A stretch of 64,000 nucleotides of DNA from CAWGCA01 sp963820955 (GCA_963820955.1 CAWGCA010000047.1:186001-250000), one strand, 5' to 3'. Numbered from the stretch's first letter, positions 51,982 through 61,520 are shown. Program-made: numbers and translations. Notes: a model not told the origin generated them from the sequence alone.

Positions 51982-52007
51982 TAGCACTCATTCAGGGTGA
52001 GTGCTAA
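51981..52007 (+). promoter_or_regulatory. CIRCE operator (HrcA site)
   Basis: A perfect CIRCE inverted repeat, TTAGCACTC-N9-GAGTGCTAA, about 70 bases before the groES start. CIRCE is the binding site of HrcA, which represses groESL and is released on heat stress. hrcA itself is not in the window. The perfect copy argues that groESL regulation here is under selection. Confidence 0.95.
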
Positions 52008-52077
52008 CGTTTAGCTGTAGCCCGGATAACCAACAAACCAAATCGTTAGTTAAATCCAATGCAGGAGAGATCAGTCG

Positions 52078-52366
52078 ATGAATATTCGTCCGCTGCATGA
52101 CCGGGTGGTCGTCCGCCGCATGGAAGAGGAGCGCACCAGCCCCGGTGGCATCGTCATCCCGGACGCGCTACCGAAAAGCCCGTCCAGGGTGAAGTCTGGC
52201 CGTAGGCAACGGCAAGACATCGACAGCGGCGAGGTACGCCCGATGGACGTGAAAGTCGGCGATAAGGTGCTGTTCGGCAAATATTCCGGCACCGAGGTCA
52301 AAGATTGAAGGTGAGGAGCTGCTGGTGATGCGCGAAGAAGACATCATGGGTGTTATCGAAGGCCTG
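52078..52366 (+). pseudogene. groES: groES, frame broken by several one-base indels
   Basis: The start is a normal GroES (MNIRPLHDRVVVRRMEEER, then TSPGGIVIPDA). One base is missing near 52165, another near 52195 and another near 52217, so the middle reads out of frame until GEVRPMDVKVGDKVLFGKYS returns. An added base near 52302 then gives an early stop at 52308, and a further one near 52363 disturbs the natural end. If these five changes are undone the sequence is a full co-chaperonin. Whether the breaks are in the DNA or arose in sequencing cannot be told here. GroES caps GroEL. Confidence 0.8.
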
Positions 52367-52419
52367 AGGCCGATCCACCATTCGACAGAAATTCAAGAGA
52401 TTTTAGAGGAATAGATTAA

Positions 52420-54072
52420 ATGTCTGCAAAAGAAGTAAAATTTGGTGATGATGCCCGCCACCGATGGTGGCCGGTGTCAATATTCTGGCCGACGCCGTGA
52501 AAGTGACGCTGGGCCCGAAAGGCCGCAACGTGGTGCTGGACAAGAGCTTCGGCGCCCCGACCGTCACCAAGGACGGTGTTTCCGTCGCCAAGGAAATCGA
52601 GCTGGAAGACAAGTTCGAGAACATGGGTGCGCAGATGGTCAAAGAGGTCGCTTCCCAGACTTCCGATGTTGCCGGTGACGGTACCACCACGGCAACCGTG
52701 CTGGCCCAGGCCATGGTCCGCGAAGGCATGAAGGCTGTTGCTGCCGGTATGAACCCCATGGATCTCAAGCGTGGTATCGACAAGGCGGTAATCGGCGTGT
52801 CGAAGATCTGAAGGGTCTGTCCAAGCCCTGCGCCGATACCAAGGCTATTGCCCAGGTCGGTACCATTTCTGCCAATTCTGACGAGAACATCGGCGACATC
52901 ATCTCCGATGCCATGGAGAAGGTGGGCAAGGAAGGCGTGATCACCGTTGAAGAAGGTTCCTTCGCTGGAAAACGAGCTGGACGTCGTCGAAGGCATGCAG
53001 TTCGATCGCGGCTACCTGTCGCCCTATTTCGTCACCAACCAGCAGAACATGCAGGCCGAACTGGAAGATCCTTACGTTCTGCTGTTCGACAAGAAGATCT
53101 CCAACATCCGTGACCTGCTGCCGGTGCTGGAAAGCGTGGCCAAGGCCGGCAAGCCGCTGCTGATTATTTCCGAAGACGTGGAAGGCGAAGCGCTGGCTAC
53201 CCTGGTGGTCAACAGCATCCGCGGCATCGTCAAGGTCTGCGCCGTCAAGGCGCCGGGCTTTGGTGACCGTCGCAAGGCCATGCTGCAGGATATTGCTATC
53301 CTCACCGGGGGCAGGTGATTTCCGAAGAAGTCGGCCTGTCGCTGGAAAAAGCCACCCTGGACGATCTGGGTTCCGCCAAGCGTATCCTGATCACCAAGGA
53401 AAACACGCACCATTATCGACGGTGCCGGCAACGACGACGAAATCAAGGCGCGTGTCGAGCAGGTTCGCGCCCAGATCGAGGAGACCAGCTTCCGATTACG
53501 ACAAGGAAAAGCTGCAGGAGCGTGTGGCCAAGCTGGCCGGCGGTGTCGCCGTGATCAAGGTCGGTGCCGCCACCGAAGTGGAAATGAAGGAGAAGAAGGC
53601 CCGCGTCGAAGACGCCCTGCACGCCACCCGTGCTGCGGTCGAAGAAGGTATGGTGCCGGGCGGCGGCGTGGCATTGATCCGTGCCCTGGCTGCACTCAAA
53701 GATCTGAAAGGCGACAACCACGACCAGGACATGGGCATCGCCATTGCTGCGCGCTGCCATGGAAGAGCCCCTGCGCCAGATCGTGCCAATGCCGGTGACG
53801 AGCCTTCCGTGATCCTCAACAAGGTGGCAGAAGGCGAAGGCAAGTTTGGCTACAACGCCGCCACCGGCGAGTATGGCGATATGGTGGAAATGGGTATCCT
53901 GGATCCCACCAAGGTGACCCGCTTTGCGCTGCAGAATGCCGCTTCTATTGCCGGTCTGATGATCACCACCGAAGCCATGGTGGCCGAGGAGCCCAAGGAA
54001 GAGGCCGGCGGCGCCGGCATGGGTGACATGGGCGGTATGGGCGGCATGGGTGGCATGGGTGGCATGATGTAA
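52420..54072 (+). pseudogene. groEL: groEL, frame broken by about eight indels
   Basis: The start is MSAKEVKFGDDARHR and the end is the GGM-rich tail (GMGDMGGMGGMGGMGGMM). Between them the reading changes frame near 52463 (base lost), 52799 (lost), 52960 (gained T), 53311 (lost G from a G run), 53406 (gained), 53490 (gained T), 53745 (small complex change) and 53785 (lost). Each segment translates to canonical GroEL (AVKVTLGPKGRNVVLDKSFG, VAGDGTTTATVLAQAMV, GDRRKAMLQDIAILTGG), with no obvious amino-acid decay. RBS AGAGGA precedes it. It is an essential chaperonin subunit, so sequencing or assembly error is the first explanation. Confidence 0.82.
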
Positions 54073-54104
54073 TCGCCACCGGGCTTCCCTGAGCCTGAAG
54101 AAAG

Positions 54105-54132
54105 AGCCCCGCTTCGGCGGGGCTTTTTTTTT
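54105..54132 (+). terminator. Terminator after groEL
   Basis: AGCCCCGC-TTCG-GCGGGGCT with a UUCG tetraloop followed by nine T residues, 33 bases after the groEL stop. A textbook intrinsic terminator. Confidence 0.92.
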
Positions 54133-54213
54133 CCATACCATAGGATCAGCAGGACAAAGCGATATAATAATTACCCCATTTCCTGATGCCCGGTAAGCAA
54201 CAAAAAAACCAGT

Positions 54214-54303
54214 AACCACAGAGGACACAGAGTTTGTGAGGGTTTGCATCGTCGAGCTGTCGGGTATTTTAAAATCTCTGTGCACTCTGTGTTCTGTGTG
54301 GTG
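54214..54303. repeat. Imperfect inverted repeat between groEL and glnE
   Basis: ACCACAGAGGACACAGAG at one end and CTCTGTG plus CTGTGTTCTGTGTGGT at the other form a long imperfect stem with a central loop. Similar ACCACAGAG-type sequences are scattered in many proteobacterial genomes as palindromic repeats. The remaining part of the 308-base gap between the two genes shows no gene. Confidence 0.5.
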
Positions 54304-54380
54304 CAATCAACCGATGCCAATCATGGTATTTCATACTATGCCTTGGTGGCAGAGTACCGAAGGTAATTGAGCAGTCATCC

Positions 54381-57242
54381 ATGACCCCGATCGAGCAACT
54401 GCAGGATGAGACCGAAGAGCGCTGGCAGTCGTGGCAGCAGGCGGCGGCAGAGCGTGAAATAGCCCTTTCGCTGGATGATGTCCTGCTGACGCAACTTAAA
54501 CAGGTGTGGGAGGGGAGCGATTACCTGTTTCAGTGCTGTCTTCGGGAGCCCGCGCTGCTGGCCGATCTGGTGGCGAGCGGAGATCTCGGCCACTCCTTCG
54601 AGCCGGGGGAGATGGCCTCACGCCTGCAGGGGCACCTGTCCGAGGTCGGCGACGAAGCGGCCTTGCAACACCTGCTGCGACGGTTTCGACGGTATCAGAT
54701 GGTGCGCATCATCTGGCGGGACCTCACCAGAACCGCACCCCTGGATGAGACCCTCGAGGATCTGTCGGCGCTGGCCGATGCCTGTGTCGATCAGGCCCTG
54801 GCGAAGCTCTATGCCTGGCAGACGGGAAAACTGGGCGTGCCTAAGGATGAACAGGGTGTGCCGCAGCAACTGGTGGTGCTCGGCATGGGTAAGCTGGGTG
54901 CCCGGGAACTCAATCTCTCGTCCGATATCGACCTGATCTTCAGCTATCCCGGAGCGGGCGAGGTGGACGCCCCCCGTTATCTCTCAAACGAGCAGTTTTT
55001 TACCCGCCTCTGCCAGCAACTGATCAAGGCCATCGGCAGCCAGACCGCGGACGGCTTTGTGTTTAGGGTCGATACCCGGTTGCGTCCGTTCGGGGACTCC
55101 GGGCCCCTGGTGCTCTCGTTTGACGGCATGGAGACCTACTACCAATCAGAGGCGCGGGAATGGGAACGCTATGCCATGATCAAGGCGCGGGTGGTGGCCG
55201 GAGACGCAGACCAGGGGGAACATCTGATGGCGATGCTGCGTCCCTTTGTCTATCGCCGCTATCTCGATTTCGGACCCATCGAATCCCTGCGCAATATGAA
55301 GCAGCTCATAAGCCAGGAGCTGAAACGCAAAGGAATGGCGGACAATATCAAGCTGGGTCCGGGCGGGATCCGGGAGATCGAGTTCATCGGTCAGGCCTTT
55401 CAGCTGATTCGGGGTGGACGGGACCCGGAGTTGCAGATCCGACCCATCCAGAGGGTGCTCTGGCTGCTTGGGGAGAAATCCCTGCTCCCGGAGTACGTGG
55501 TCAAAGAGCTGGTAGAGGCCTATCAATACCTGCGCCTGGTGGAGAACCGGATTCAGGCCTGGCAGGATCGTCAGACCCACCTGCTGCCGGAAGACAATCT
55601 GGGGCGGCTGCGACTGGCTCGGGCCATGGGATGCGATGACTGGGAGGGATTTCTGCAGCAGCTGGATCATCACCGGCAGCGGGTGCAGGGTCATTTCGAT
55701 ATGGTGTTTGCCGCACCCCAGAGCGACAACGAACAGGAGGATCATCGCTTCCAGGATATCTGGGGTCAGCGGGTGGAAGATGCTCAGGCGCGGGCGTTAC
55801 TGCAAGAGGCAGGATTCGACAGTGGCGAGACCAGCCTGCAGCGGTTGGATGTCTTCCGCAACTCCCACACTTGTCGTGGCCTGGGGGCCCAGGGCCGTGA
55901 GCGGTTGGACCGGCTGATGCCCCTGCTGCTGGGTGCGGTCGCCGGTTCGTCGGCACCGGATCAAACCCTGGATCGTCTGCTTCGACTGCTGGATGCGATT
56001 GCCCGCCGGACCGCCTATCTGGCGCTGCTGGTGGAGAGTCCGCTGGCCCTGTCCCAGTTGGTTCGTCTGACCTCGATCAGCCCCTGGGTCTCTCAGCAGA
56101 TTGCCCGTCAGCCGTTGCTGCTGGACGAAATGATCGATCCCAGGCGGCTCTATACTCCGTTGCGCAGGGACAACCTGGAGGCCGAACTGGATACCCTGCT
56201 CTCGGTGCTGGAGCAGGATGATCTGGAGCAGCGGATGGAGCGGCTGCGGCAGTTTTCCAAAAGTAACATGCTGCGGGTGGCGGCGGCCGATATAACAGGT
56301 GTAATCCCGCTGATGGTGGTCAGTGACTATCTGACCGAAATTGCGGAAACAGTCATCGCCCGGGTCATGGACCTGGCCTGGGAAGATCTCGCCGCCCGTC
56401 ACGGGCAACCTACCGATGTGTTGGGGGGCGACAAGGGGTTTGCCGTGGTTGGCTACGGTAAACTGGGCGGTCTCGAGCTGGGCTACGGCTCTGATCTGGA
56501 TCTGGTGTTTCTGCATGGAAGCACTAACCCCAACGCCATGACCGACGGCGAAAAGTCGGTCTCCAACGAGGTTTTCTACGCCCGCCTTGGCCAGCGTATG
56601 ATCCACATGTTCACTACCCGTACTCCCGCCGGGTTGCTGTATGAGGTGGATATGAGACTGCGGCCGAATGGCAACTCCGGCATGCTGGTCACCCCGATAG
56701 AGACGTTTGAAAGATATCAGCACCAGGACGCCTGGACCTGGGAACATCAGGCCCTGCTGCGGGCCCGGCCGGTGGCGGGCGATCCGGTGGTGTGCGAACG
56801 GTTCCAACGGGTCCGGCAGGAGGTACTCGGCCGGGCACGGGAGCCGCAGACCCTGCGCGGTGAGGTACGCGAGATGCGGGAAAAGATGCGGACTGCTCTG
56901 GATCGAAGCGTCACCGGCCGGTTCGATATCAAGCAGGGGCACGGTGGTATCGCGGATATCGAATTTATGGTTCAATATTCTGCTCTTCGGTGGGCCTCTC
57001 GCTACCCGGATCTGCTGCAGTGGACGGACAATATCCGGTTGCTGGAAACCCTGGCGAGCCACCAGCTTTTGACCGGGGGGACCGCGGACAAGCTGGCCGA
57101 AGCCTACCGGTCTCTACGAGCCGTTTATCATCGCAACGCCCTGGGTGAGCTGCCGGGACTGATTGCCGATGACGAGCTGCCTGAAGAGCGGCGGACGGTG
57201 ACGGAAATATGGCAAAATCTGATGGAGAGTTCTGGGGAGTAG
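54381..57242 (+). CDS. glnE: Bifunctional glutamine synthetase adenylyltransferase/deadenylase
   Basis: 953 residues, the full GlnE length. Each half carries a nucleotidyltransferase motif: GMGKLGARELNLSSDIDLIF in the first (deadenylylation) and GYGKLGGLELGYGSDLDLVF in the second (adenylylation). Also visible are KLGPGGIREIEFIGQAFQL and DIKQGHGGIADIEFMVQY. GlnE adds or removes AMP on glutamine synthetase in response to the PII protein. The start lacks a clear ribosome site. It precedes ilvE, an arrangement also known in Pseudomonas. Confidence 0.95.
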   Translation: MTPIEQLQDETEERWQSWQQAAAEREIALSLDDVLLTQLKQVWEGSDYLFQCCLREPALLADLVASGDLGHSFEPGEMASRLQGHLSEVGDEAALQHLLRRFRRYQMVRIIWRDLTRTAPLDETLEDLSALADACVDQALAKLYAWQTGKLGVPKDEQGVPQQLVVLGMGKLGARELNLSSDIDLIFSYPGAGEVDAPRYLSNEQFFTRLCQQLIKAIGSQTADGFVFRVDTRLRPFGDSGPLVLSFDGMETYYQSEAREWERYAMIKARVVAGDADQGEHLMAMLRPFVYRRYLDFGPIESLRNMKQLISQELKRKGMADNIKLGPGGIREIEFIGQAFQLIRGGRDPELQIRPIQRVLWLLGEKSLLPEYVVKELVEAYQYLRLVENRIQAWQDRQTHLLPEDNLGRLRLARAMGCDDWEGFLQQLDHHRQRVQGHFDMVFAAPQSDNEQEDHRFQDIWGQRVEDAQARALLQEAGFDSGETSLQRLDVFRNSHTCRGLGAQGRERLDRLMPLLLGAVAGSSAPDQTLDRLLRLLDAIARRTAYLALLVESPLALSQLVRLTSISPWVSQQIARQPLLLDEMIDPRRLYTPLRRDNLEAELDTLLSVLEQDDLEQRMERLRQFSKSNMLRVAAADITGVIPLMVVSDYLTEIAETVIARVMDLAWEDLAARHGQPTDVLGGDKGFAVVGYGKLGGLELGYGSDLDLVFLHGSTNPNAMTDGEKSVSNEVFYARLGQRMIHMFTTRTPAGLLYEVDMRLRPNGNSGMLVTPIETFERYQHQDAWTWEHQALLRARPVAGDPVVCERFQRVRQEVLGRAREPQTLRGEVREMREKMRTALDRSVTGRFDIKQGHGGIADIEFMVQYSALRWASRYPDLLQWTDNIRLLETLASHQLLTGGTADKLAEAYRSLRAVYHRNALGELPGLIADDELPEERRTVTEIWQNLMESSGE

Positions 57243-57297
57243 GTCGCGTTGCCGGGTGAACAGCGACCGGCACGCAACCGGTAATTTGGAGAAGTCA

Positions 57298-58221
57298 ATG
57301 CAGACATTCGCGGACCGTGACGGTTGGATCTGGCTGGATGGGGAGATGGTGCCCTGGCGTGAGGCCAGAGTGCACGTCCTTACTCACACGCTCCATTACG
57401 GCATGGGTGTGTTCGAGGGGGTGCGGGCGTACCAGACAGAGCAGGGGCCGGCCATCTTTCGGCTGCAGGATCACACCGAGCGGTTGTTCCGTTCCGCCCA
57501 TATCCTGGGGATGAAGATCCCGTTTGATGCGGAGACCTTGAACCAGGCGCAACAGGCGGCGGTTCGTGAAAACAACCTCAAGTCCGCCTACCTCCGACCC
57601 ATGTGTTTCTATGGCTCCGAAGGCATGGGGCTGCGGGCCGATAACCTGAAGGTGCATGCCATGGTGGCGGCCTGGGAGTGGGGGGCCTATCTGGGGGAAG
57701 AGAATCTGCGCAACGGAATCCGTATCCGGGTCTCCTCCTTTACCCGCCACCATGTCAACATCACCATGTGCCGGGCCAAGGCCAACGGTAATTACATGAA
57801 CTCCATGCTGGCGCTGCAGGAGGCCCTGCGCGATGGTTACGATGAGGCGCTGCTGCTGGATACCGAAGGGTATGTGATGGAGGGCTCCGGGGAGAATATA
57901 TTCATCGTCCGGGATGGCACCATCTATACGCCGGATCTGACCTCGGCGCTGGACGGCATCACCCGCCGCACCGTATTCACCCTGGCCGCTGAATTGGGCA
58001 TACCGGTGCTGGAGAAACGCATCACCCGGGACGAGGTATATATCGCCGATGAGGCCTTCTTTACCGGTTCTGCGGCAGAGGTGACGCCGATCCGTGAGGT
58101 AGACAATCGCAGCATCGGCAGCGGCACCCGGGGACCGATTACCAAACAGCTGCAGGATCTCTATTTCGACCAGGTTCAAGGCCGTCGGAAAGAGCATTCC
58201 GAGTGGCTGACCTATGTCTGA
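57298..58221 (+). CDS. ilvE: Branched-chain amino acid aminotransferase
   Basis: 307 residues from the ATG at 57298 (TTGGAG about 7 bases upstream). Fold type IV aminotransferase features are WLDGEMVPWREARVHVLTHTLHYGMGVFEGVRAY (cited as residues 12-45), the pyridoxal lysine in CRAKANGNYMNSMLAL (Lys161) and EGSGENIFIVRDGTI. IlvE makes leucine, isoleucine and valine from their oxo acids with glutamate. It follows glnE by 55 bases in the same direction. Confidence 0.94.
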   Translation: MQTFADRDGWIWLDGEMVPWREARVHVLTHTLHYGMGVFEGVRAYQTEQGPAIFRLQDHTERLFRSAHILGMKIPFDAETLNQAQQAAVRENNLKSAYLRPMCFYGSEGMGLRADNLKVHAMVAAWEWGAYLGEENLRNGIRIRVSSFTRHHVNITMCRAKANGNYMNSMLALQEALRDGYDEALLLDTEGYVMEGSGENIFIVRDGTIYTPDLTSALDGITRRTVFTLAAELGIPVLEKRITRDEVYIADEAFFTGSAAEVTPIREVDNRSIGSGTRGPITKQLQDLYFDQVQGRRKEHSEWLTYV

Positions 58222-58250
58222 AGCAGACCTACTCAAGGGAGAGAGCGATC

Positions 58251-58442
58251 ATGGCTGAAATGACTGCGACGTCCAAGACTCAGGCGATTGTGGAGGTAAG
58301 CCGTAAGGACCTGCCTGTCAGCTGCCCCGCTCCGGATACCGATGCGGCCGGGTTGCATCCCCGGGTCTATATTCCGTTGAAGGAGAGCGGCGGGCAGGCG
58401 GTCTGCCCCTATTGCGGCACCGAATACCGGTTGAAAGATTGA
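58251..58442 (+). CDS. Small zinc-ribbon (zf-CHCC) protein
   Basis: 63 residues from the ATG at 58251. It has one cysteine in VSCPAPD, then HPRVYIPLKESGGQAVCPYCGTEYRLKD, the zf-CHCC pattern (C, H, CxxC). The same domain occurs in NDUFS6-like and other small proteins. It sits 29 bases after ilvE and is likely co-transcribed. No activity is known. Confidence 0.75.
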   Translation: MAEMTATSKTQAIVEVSRKDLPVSCPAPDTDAAGLHPRVYIPLKESGGQAVCPYCGTEYRLKD

Positions 58443-58542
58443 CTTGAAGGCAGGGTTGACTGGTGTGGCCCGCCGACGATTGTCCCGCGTTGCTGCGCCC
58501 CGTTCACTACTGACCAAGCCACCGGGCACACTGATTTCCGTC

Positions 58543-58562
58543 ATTCTGGCGAAAGCCAGAAT
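58543..58562. repeat. Small GAAA-loop palindrome
   Basis: ATTCTGGC-GAAA-GCCAGAAT, flanked by GTC and CCA. It resembles short interspersed palindromes of the TCATTCTGGCGAAAGCCAG type found in many proteobacterial genomes. It may also form a hairpin in the 239-base gap after the zinc-ribbon gene. Confidence 0.5.
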
Positions 58563-58681
58563 CCATTAATTAATAAGCTAGCTAAGGGGTTCCATTCTTG
58601 GAAGGTCCAATAAGCAGTGTTTTTCTGCACCACTATTCCGGACCGCACGGAACGACATCTCTAAAATAATCGACTTCATAG

Positions 58682-60103
58682 ATGCAGCCGTCTGCTGCAC
58701 AACGGAGTGTGCTGTTGGCCCATAAACGCTATCCCAGAATCCTCCATCATGGCGCCGTTGACGGAGTTACCGGTTCCTGCCACCAACTGCTGATCGCCCC
58801 GGACAGTTCGGTGCTGGTTGATTGCGGACTTTTTCAGGGGGCCGAATTATCCCGTCAGGGGGCGGCCCAAACCAGCCTGGAAATTGATTTTCCGGTCGAG
58901 ACGGTGCGTGCGCTGCTGATTACCCACTGTCATATCGACCATGTGGGACGCATCCCTTACCTGCTGGCCGCCGGATTCGACGGCCCCATCTACTGCTCAG
59001 AGCCCACCGCCGAGTTGCTGCCACTGGTGCTGGAAGACGCCGTTCAGATCGGGTTCACCCGGGATCGACGGCTGGTGGAACGCTTTGTCGATCTGATCAG
59101 AAAACGCATCGTCCCGGTCCCCTACAAACAGTGGATCGAGGTCGCGCTTCCGGCGGCCAGGCTCAAGGTCAGATTCAAGCCGGCCGGACATATCCTCGGC
59201 TCCGCCTATATCGAGTGTGAGACGGACATTGATGGCTCGCGCCGAAGGGTCGTTTTCTCCGGAGACCTGGGCGCACCCTACTCACCGCTGCTGGCGGCGC
59301 CGGAACCACCCTACAGTGCGGATGTTCTGGTGCTGGAAAGCACTTATGGTGACAGGGAGCATGAAGACCGGCGCCAGCGAAGACAGCGGCTGCGACGAAT
59401 TATCGAGCGTTGTTTCCACAACCGGGGTGTGGTTCTGATACCCGCTTTCAGTATTGGCCGCACCCAGGAACTGCTCTACGAGTTGGAGGGGATCATTCAC
59501 CAGGTGGGCGCAGGATGGGCGGGAACCGAGATTATCGTCGACTCACCCCTGGCGGCCCGATTTACCGACACCTATCGATCGCTCTGGCCCTTTTGGGATG
59601 CGGAGGCGCGGCACAGGAAGGCAACCGGGCGTCATCCCCTCTCCTTCGAACAATTGACAACGATCGAAAGCCATCAGGATCATCTGAACGCGGTCAGCTA
59701 CCTGAAGAAGAGTGCGCGACCCTGCATCGTGCTGGCGGCCAGCGGCATGTGCAGCGGTGGGCGGATCGTAAACTACCTGAAGGCCCTGATTGAAGACCCG
59801 CGCACCGATATCCTGTTTGTCGGTTATCAGGCCCAGGGCACGGCTGGCCGCACTATCCAGAAATACGGGCCGAAACGGGGCTATGTAGAACTGGATGGGA
59901 AGCGTTATCAAATTGCCGCGGCAGTTCACACGCTCAGCGGCTATTCTGCCCATGCCGATCAGAAGAACCTGCTGAATTTCGTGCGGCGTATGCGGAAAAA
60001 GCCGGAGGAGATCAGGCTGGTGCATGGAGACAGGGAGGCGAAAAGGACGCTGCAGCGTGTGCTCCAGGAGACCGTTCCCGAGGCAGAGGTAATTGTGCCT
60101 TGA
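58682..60103 (+). CDS. Metallo-beta-lactamase/beta-CASP RNA nuclease, paralog 2
   Basis: 473 residues. The opening HHGAVDGVTGSCHQLLIAPD is followed by the zinc ligands THCHIDHVGR (His82, His84, Asp86, His87), PAGHILGSAYIE, FSGDLGAPYSPL, ESTYGDREHEDR, ASGMCSGGRIVNYLKAL and LSGYSAHADQKNLLNF. It is clearly related to the gene at 29614-31020 but is a distinct sequence throughout. The family processes or degrades RNA. There is no strong ribosome site. A degraded copy of its C-terminal end lies at 61256-61520, downstream of the next gene. Confidence 0.9.
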   Translation: MQPSAAQRSVLLAHKRYPRILHHGAVDGVTGSCHQLLIAPDSSVLVDCGLFQGAELSRQGAAQTSLEIDFPVETVRALLITHCHIDHVGRIPYLLAAGFDGPIYCSEPTAELLPLVLEDAVQIGFTRDRRLVERFVDLIRKRIVPVPYKQWIEVALPAARLKVRFKPAGHILGSAYIECETDIDGSRRRVVFSGDLGAPYSPLLAAPEPPYSADVLVLESTYGDREHEDRRQRRQRLRRIIERCFHNRGVVLIPAFSIGRTQELLYELEGIIHQVGAGWAGTEIIVDSPLAARFTDTYRSLWPFWDAEARHRKATGRHPLSFEQLTTIESHQDHLNAVSYLKKSARPCIVLAASGMCSGGRIVNYLKALIEDPRTDILFVGYQAQGTAGRTIQKYGPKRGYVELDGKRYQIAAAVHTLSGYSAHADQKNLLNFVRRMRKKPEEIRLVHGDREAKRTLQRVLQETVPEAEVIVP

Positions 60104-60188
60104 AGTCTTGGCATCGCTCATCACGGCATGGGGTCGGGAGTGCGTGTGGGGTATACTCCCACTGATTTGTTTCAATCTGGGCATAGCT

Positions 60189-61220
60189 ATGTCGGCATAT
60201 GATGATTTGAAGACCCGCCTTGTCAGCAACCGACACACCTGGCTGGTGACAGGGGTGGCCGGTTTCATTGGCTCCAATCTGCTGGAGATGCTGCTGCGGC
60301 TTGATCAGAAGGTGGTCGGGCTGGACAACTTCGTGACCGGCTATCGGCACAATCTGGATCAGGCGCTGGCCGATGCCGGGCATCCCGCGAATAGCGATGC
60401 CTTTCGTTTTATCGAAGGCGATATCTGCGACCTGGAGACCTGCCGGCAGGCCTGTGAAGGGGCGGACTATGTGCTGCACCAGGCGGCCCTGGGCTCGGTC
60501 CCCCGTTCCATAGAAGACCCCATCCGCACCAATCAGTCCAACATAGATGGTTTCCTCAATATGCTTGTGGCGGCGAGGGATGCCGGGGTAAAGCGCTTTG
60601 TCTATGCGGCATCCAGTTCCACCTACGGCGACCACCCGGACCTGCCCAAGATCGAAGAGAAGATCGGAAACCCCCTGAGTCCCTACGCGGTGACCAAGGT
60701 GGTGAATGAGCTCTATGCCAGCGTGTTCGCCCGGACCTATGATTTCCGAACCATCGGGCTGCGTTATTTTAATATCTTCGGCAAGCGCCAGGATCCCAAC
60801 GGGGCCTATGCGGCAGTGATCCCCAAGTGGGTAGCCAGCCTGCTGGCTGGGGACGAGGTGTTCATCAACGGGGATGGCGAGACCAGCCGGGATTTCTGCT
60901 ATATCGAAAATACCGTGCAGATGAATCTACTGGCAGCGATGTCGGAAGATCCCGAGGCCTCAAATCAAGTTTACAATGTCGCCTTGGGTGACAGAACCAG
61001 CCTGAACCAATTGTTCGGGATGATCCAGGAGCGACTTCTCGCCCGCCGACCCGGCCTGAATCCACAGCAACCCGTTTATCGGGATTTTCGAGCGGGAGAT
61101 GTCCGCCATTCCCTGGCCGACATCGGCAAGGCGCAGCGCCTGCTGGGTTATGTGCCGAGTCACCGCATCGACCAGGGGCTGGATGAGGCAATGGATTGGT
61201 ACGTGGCGTCACTGGGTTAG
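60189..61220 (+). CDS. UDP-N-acetylglucosamine 4-epimerase-like (WbpP family)
   Basis: 343 residues from the ATG at 60189. The short-chain epimerase has the nucleotide site WLVTGVAGFIGSNLLEMLLR, DNFVTGYRHNLDQAL, and the catalytic YxxxK in SPYAVTKVVNELYA. The sequence resembles WbpP/TviC-type UDP-HexNAc C4 epimerases more than GalE. These supply UDP-GalNAc (or the acid form) for surface polysaccharide. It is followed by genes for making a diaminouronate-type sugar, so a joint role in O-antigen or capsule is likely. Confidence 0.85.
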   Translation: MSAYDDLKTRLVSNRHTWLVTGVAGFIGSNLLEMLLRLDQKVVGLDNFVTGYRHNLDQALADAGHPANSDAFRFIEGDICDLETCRQACEGADYVLHQAALGSVPRSIEDPIRTNQSNIDGFLNMLVAARDAGVKRFVYAASSSTYGDHPDLPKIEEKIGNPLSPYAVTKVVNELYASVFARTYDFRTIGLRYFNIFGKRQDPNGAYAAVIPKWVASLLAGDEVFINGDGETSRDFCYIENTVQMNLLAAMSEDPEASNQVYNVALGDRTSLNQLFGMIQERLLARRPGLNPQQPVYRDFRAGDVRHSLADIGKAQRLLGYVPSHRIDQGLDEAMDWYVASLG

Positions 61221-61255
61221 TCTTGGGGCTCTATTGACTCGGTGTACTTATTGCT

Positions 61256-61520
61256 CACATCCGGGTTGTTGCTTATCAAACTCAGGGTGCCATCGGCTTT
61301 ATCCGCTAGAAGTGCGGACTGAAAAAGGGCTGCCTAGAGCTGGAAGACAGGCATTATCAAATAGCTACGCTGGTTCACACTCTCAGCGGTTAGTCGGGTC
61401 ATGCCGATCAGAAGAACCTGCTCAACTTCGCCCGCCGCATGCGGAAGAGGTCTCCGGGAAATACCGTTGATGTATGGGGTGCAATTGGCTAAGGGGAAAT
61501 TGCAGCGCCGGCTGCAGGGA
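61256..61520 (+). pseudogene. Decayed C-terminal fragment of a beta-CASP nuclease gene
   Basis: The translation (TATCAA at 61274 onward) aligns to the end of the intact gene at 58682-60103: VVAYQTQGAIG versus LFVGYQAQGTAG, then LEDRHYQIATLVHTLSG versus LDGKRYQIAAAVHTLSG, then SGHADQKNLLNFARRMRK versus SAHADQKNLLNFVRRMRK. The fragment has in-frame stops at 61307 (TAG) and 61391 (TAG, at a conserved Tyr) and a frame change near 61445-61455, after which EIPLMYGVQLAKGKLQRRLQ continues the family. It lacks the first three quarters of the gene. The remaining part of the gap up to 61701 shows nothing else. Confidence 0.85.

Noticed and set aside
53850..54065. Antisense frame reading MPPMPPMPPIPP
   Set aside because: It is the complement of the GGM repeat tail of GroEL.
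58682..60103. Plain metallo-beta-lactamase (glyoxalase II-like) or antibiotic hydrolase
   Set aside because: ESTYGDR, ASGMCSGGR and LSGYSAHADQ blocks are specific to the beta-CASP nuclease branch.
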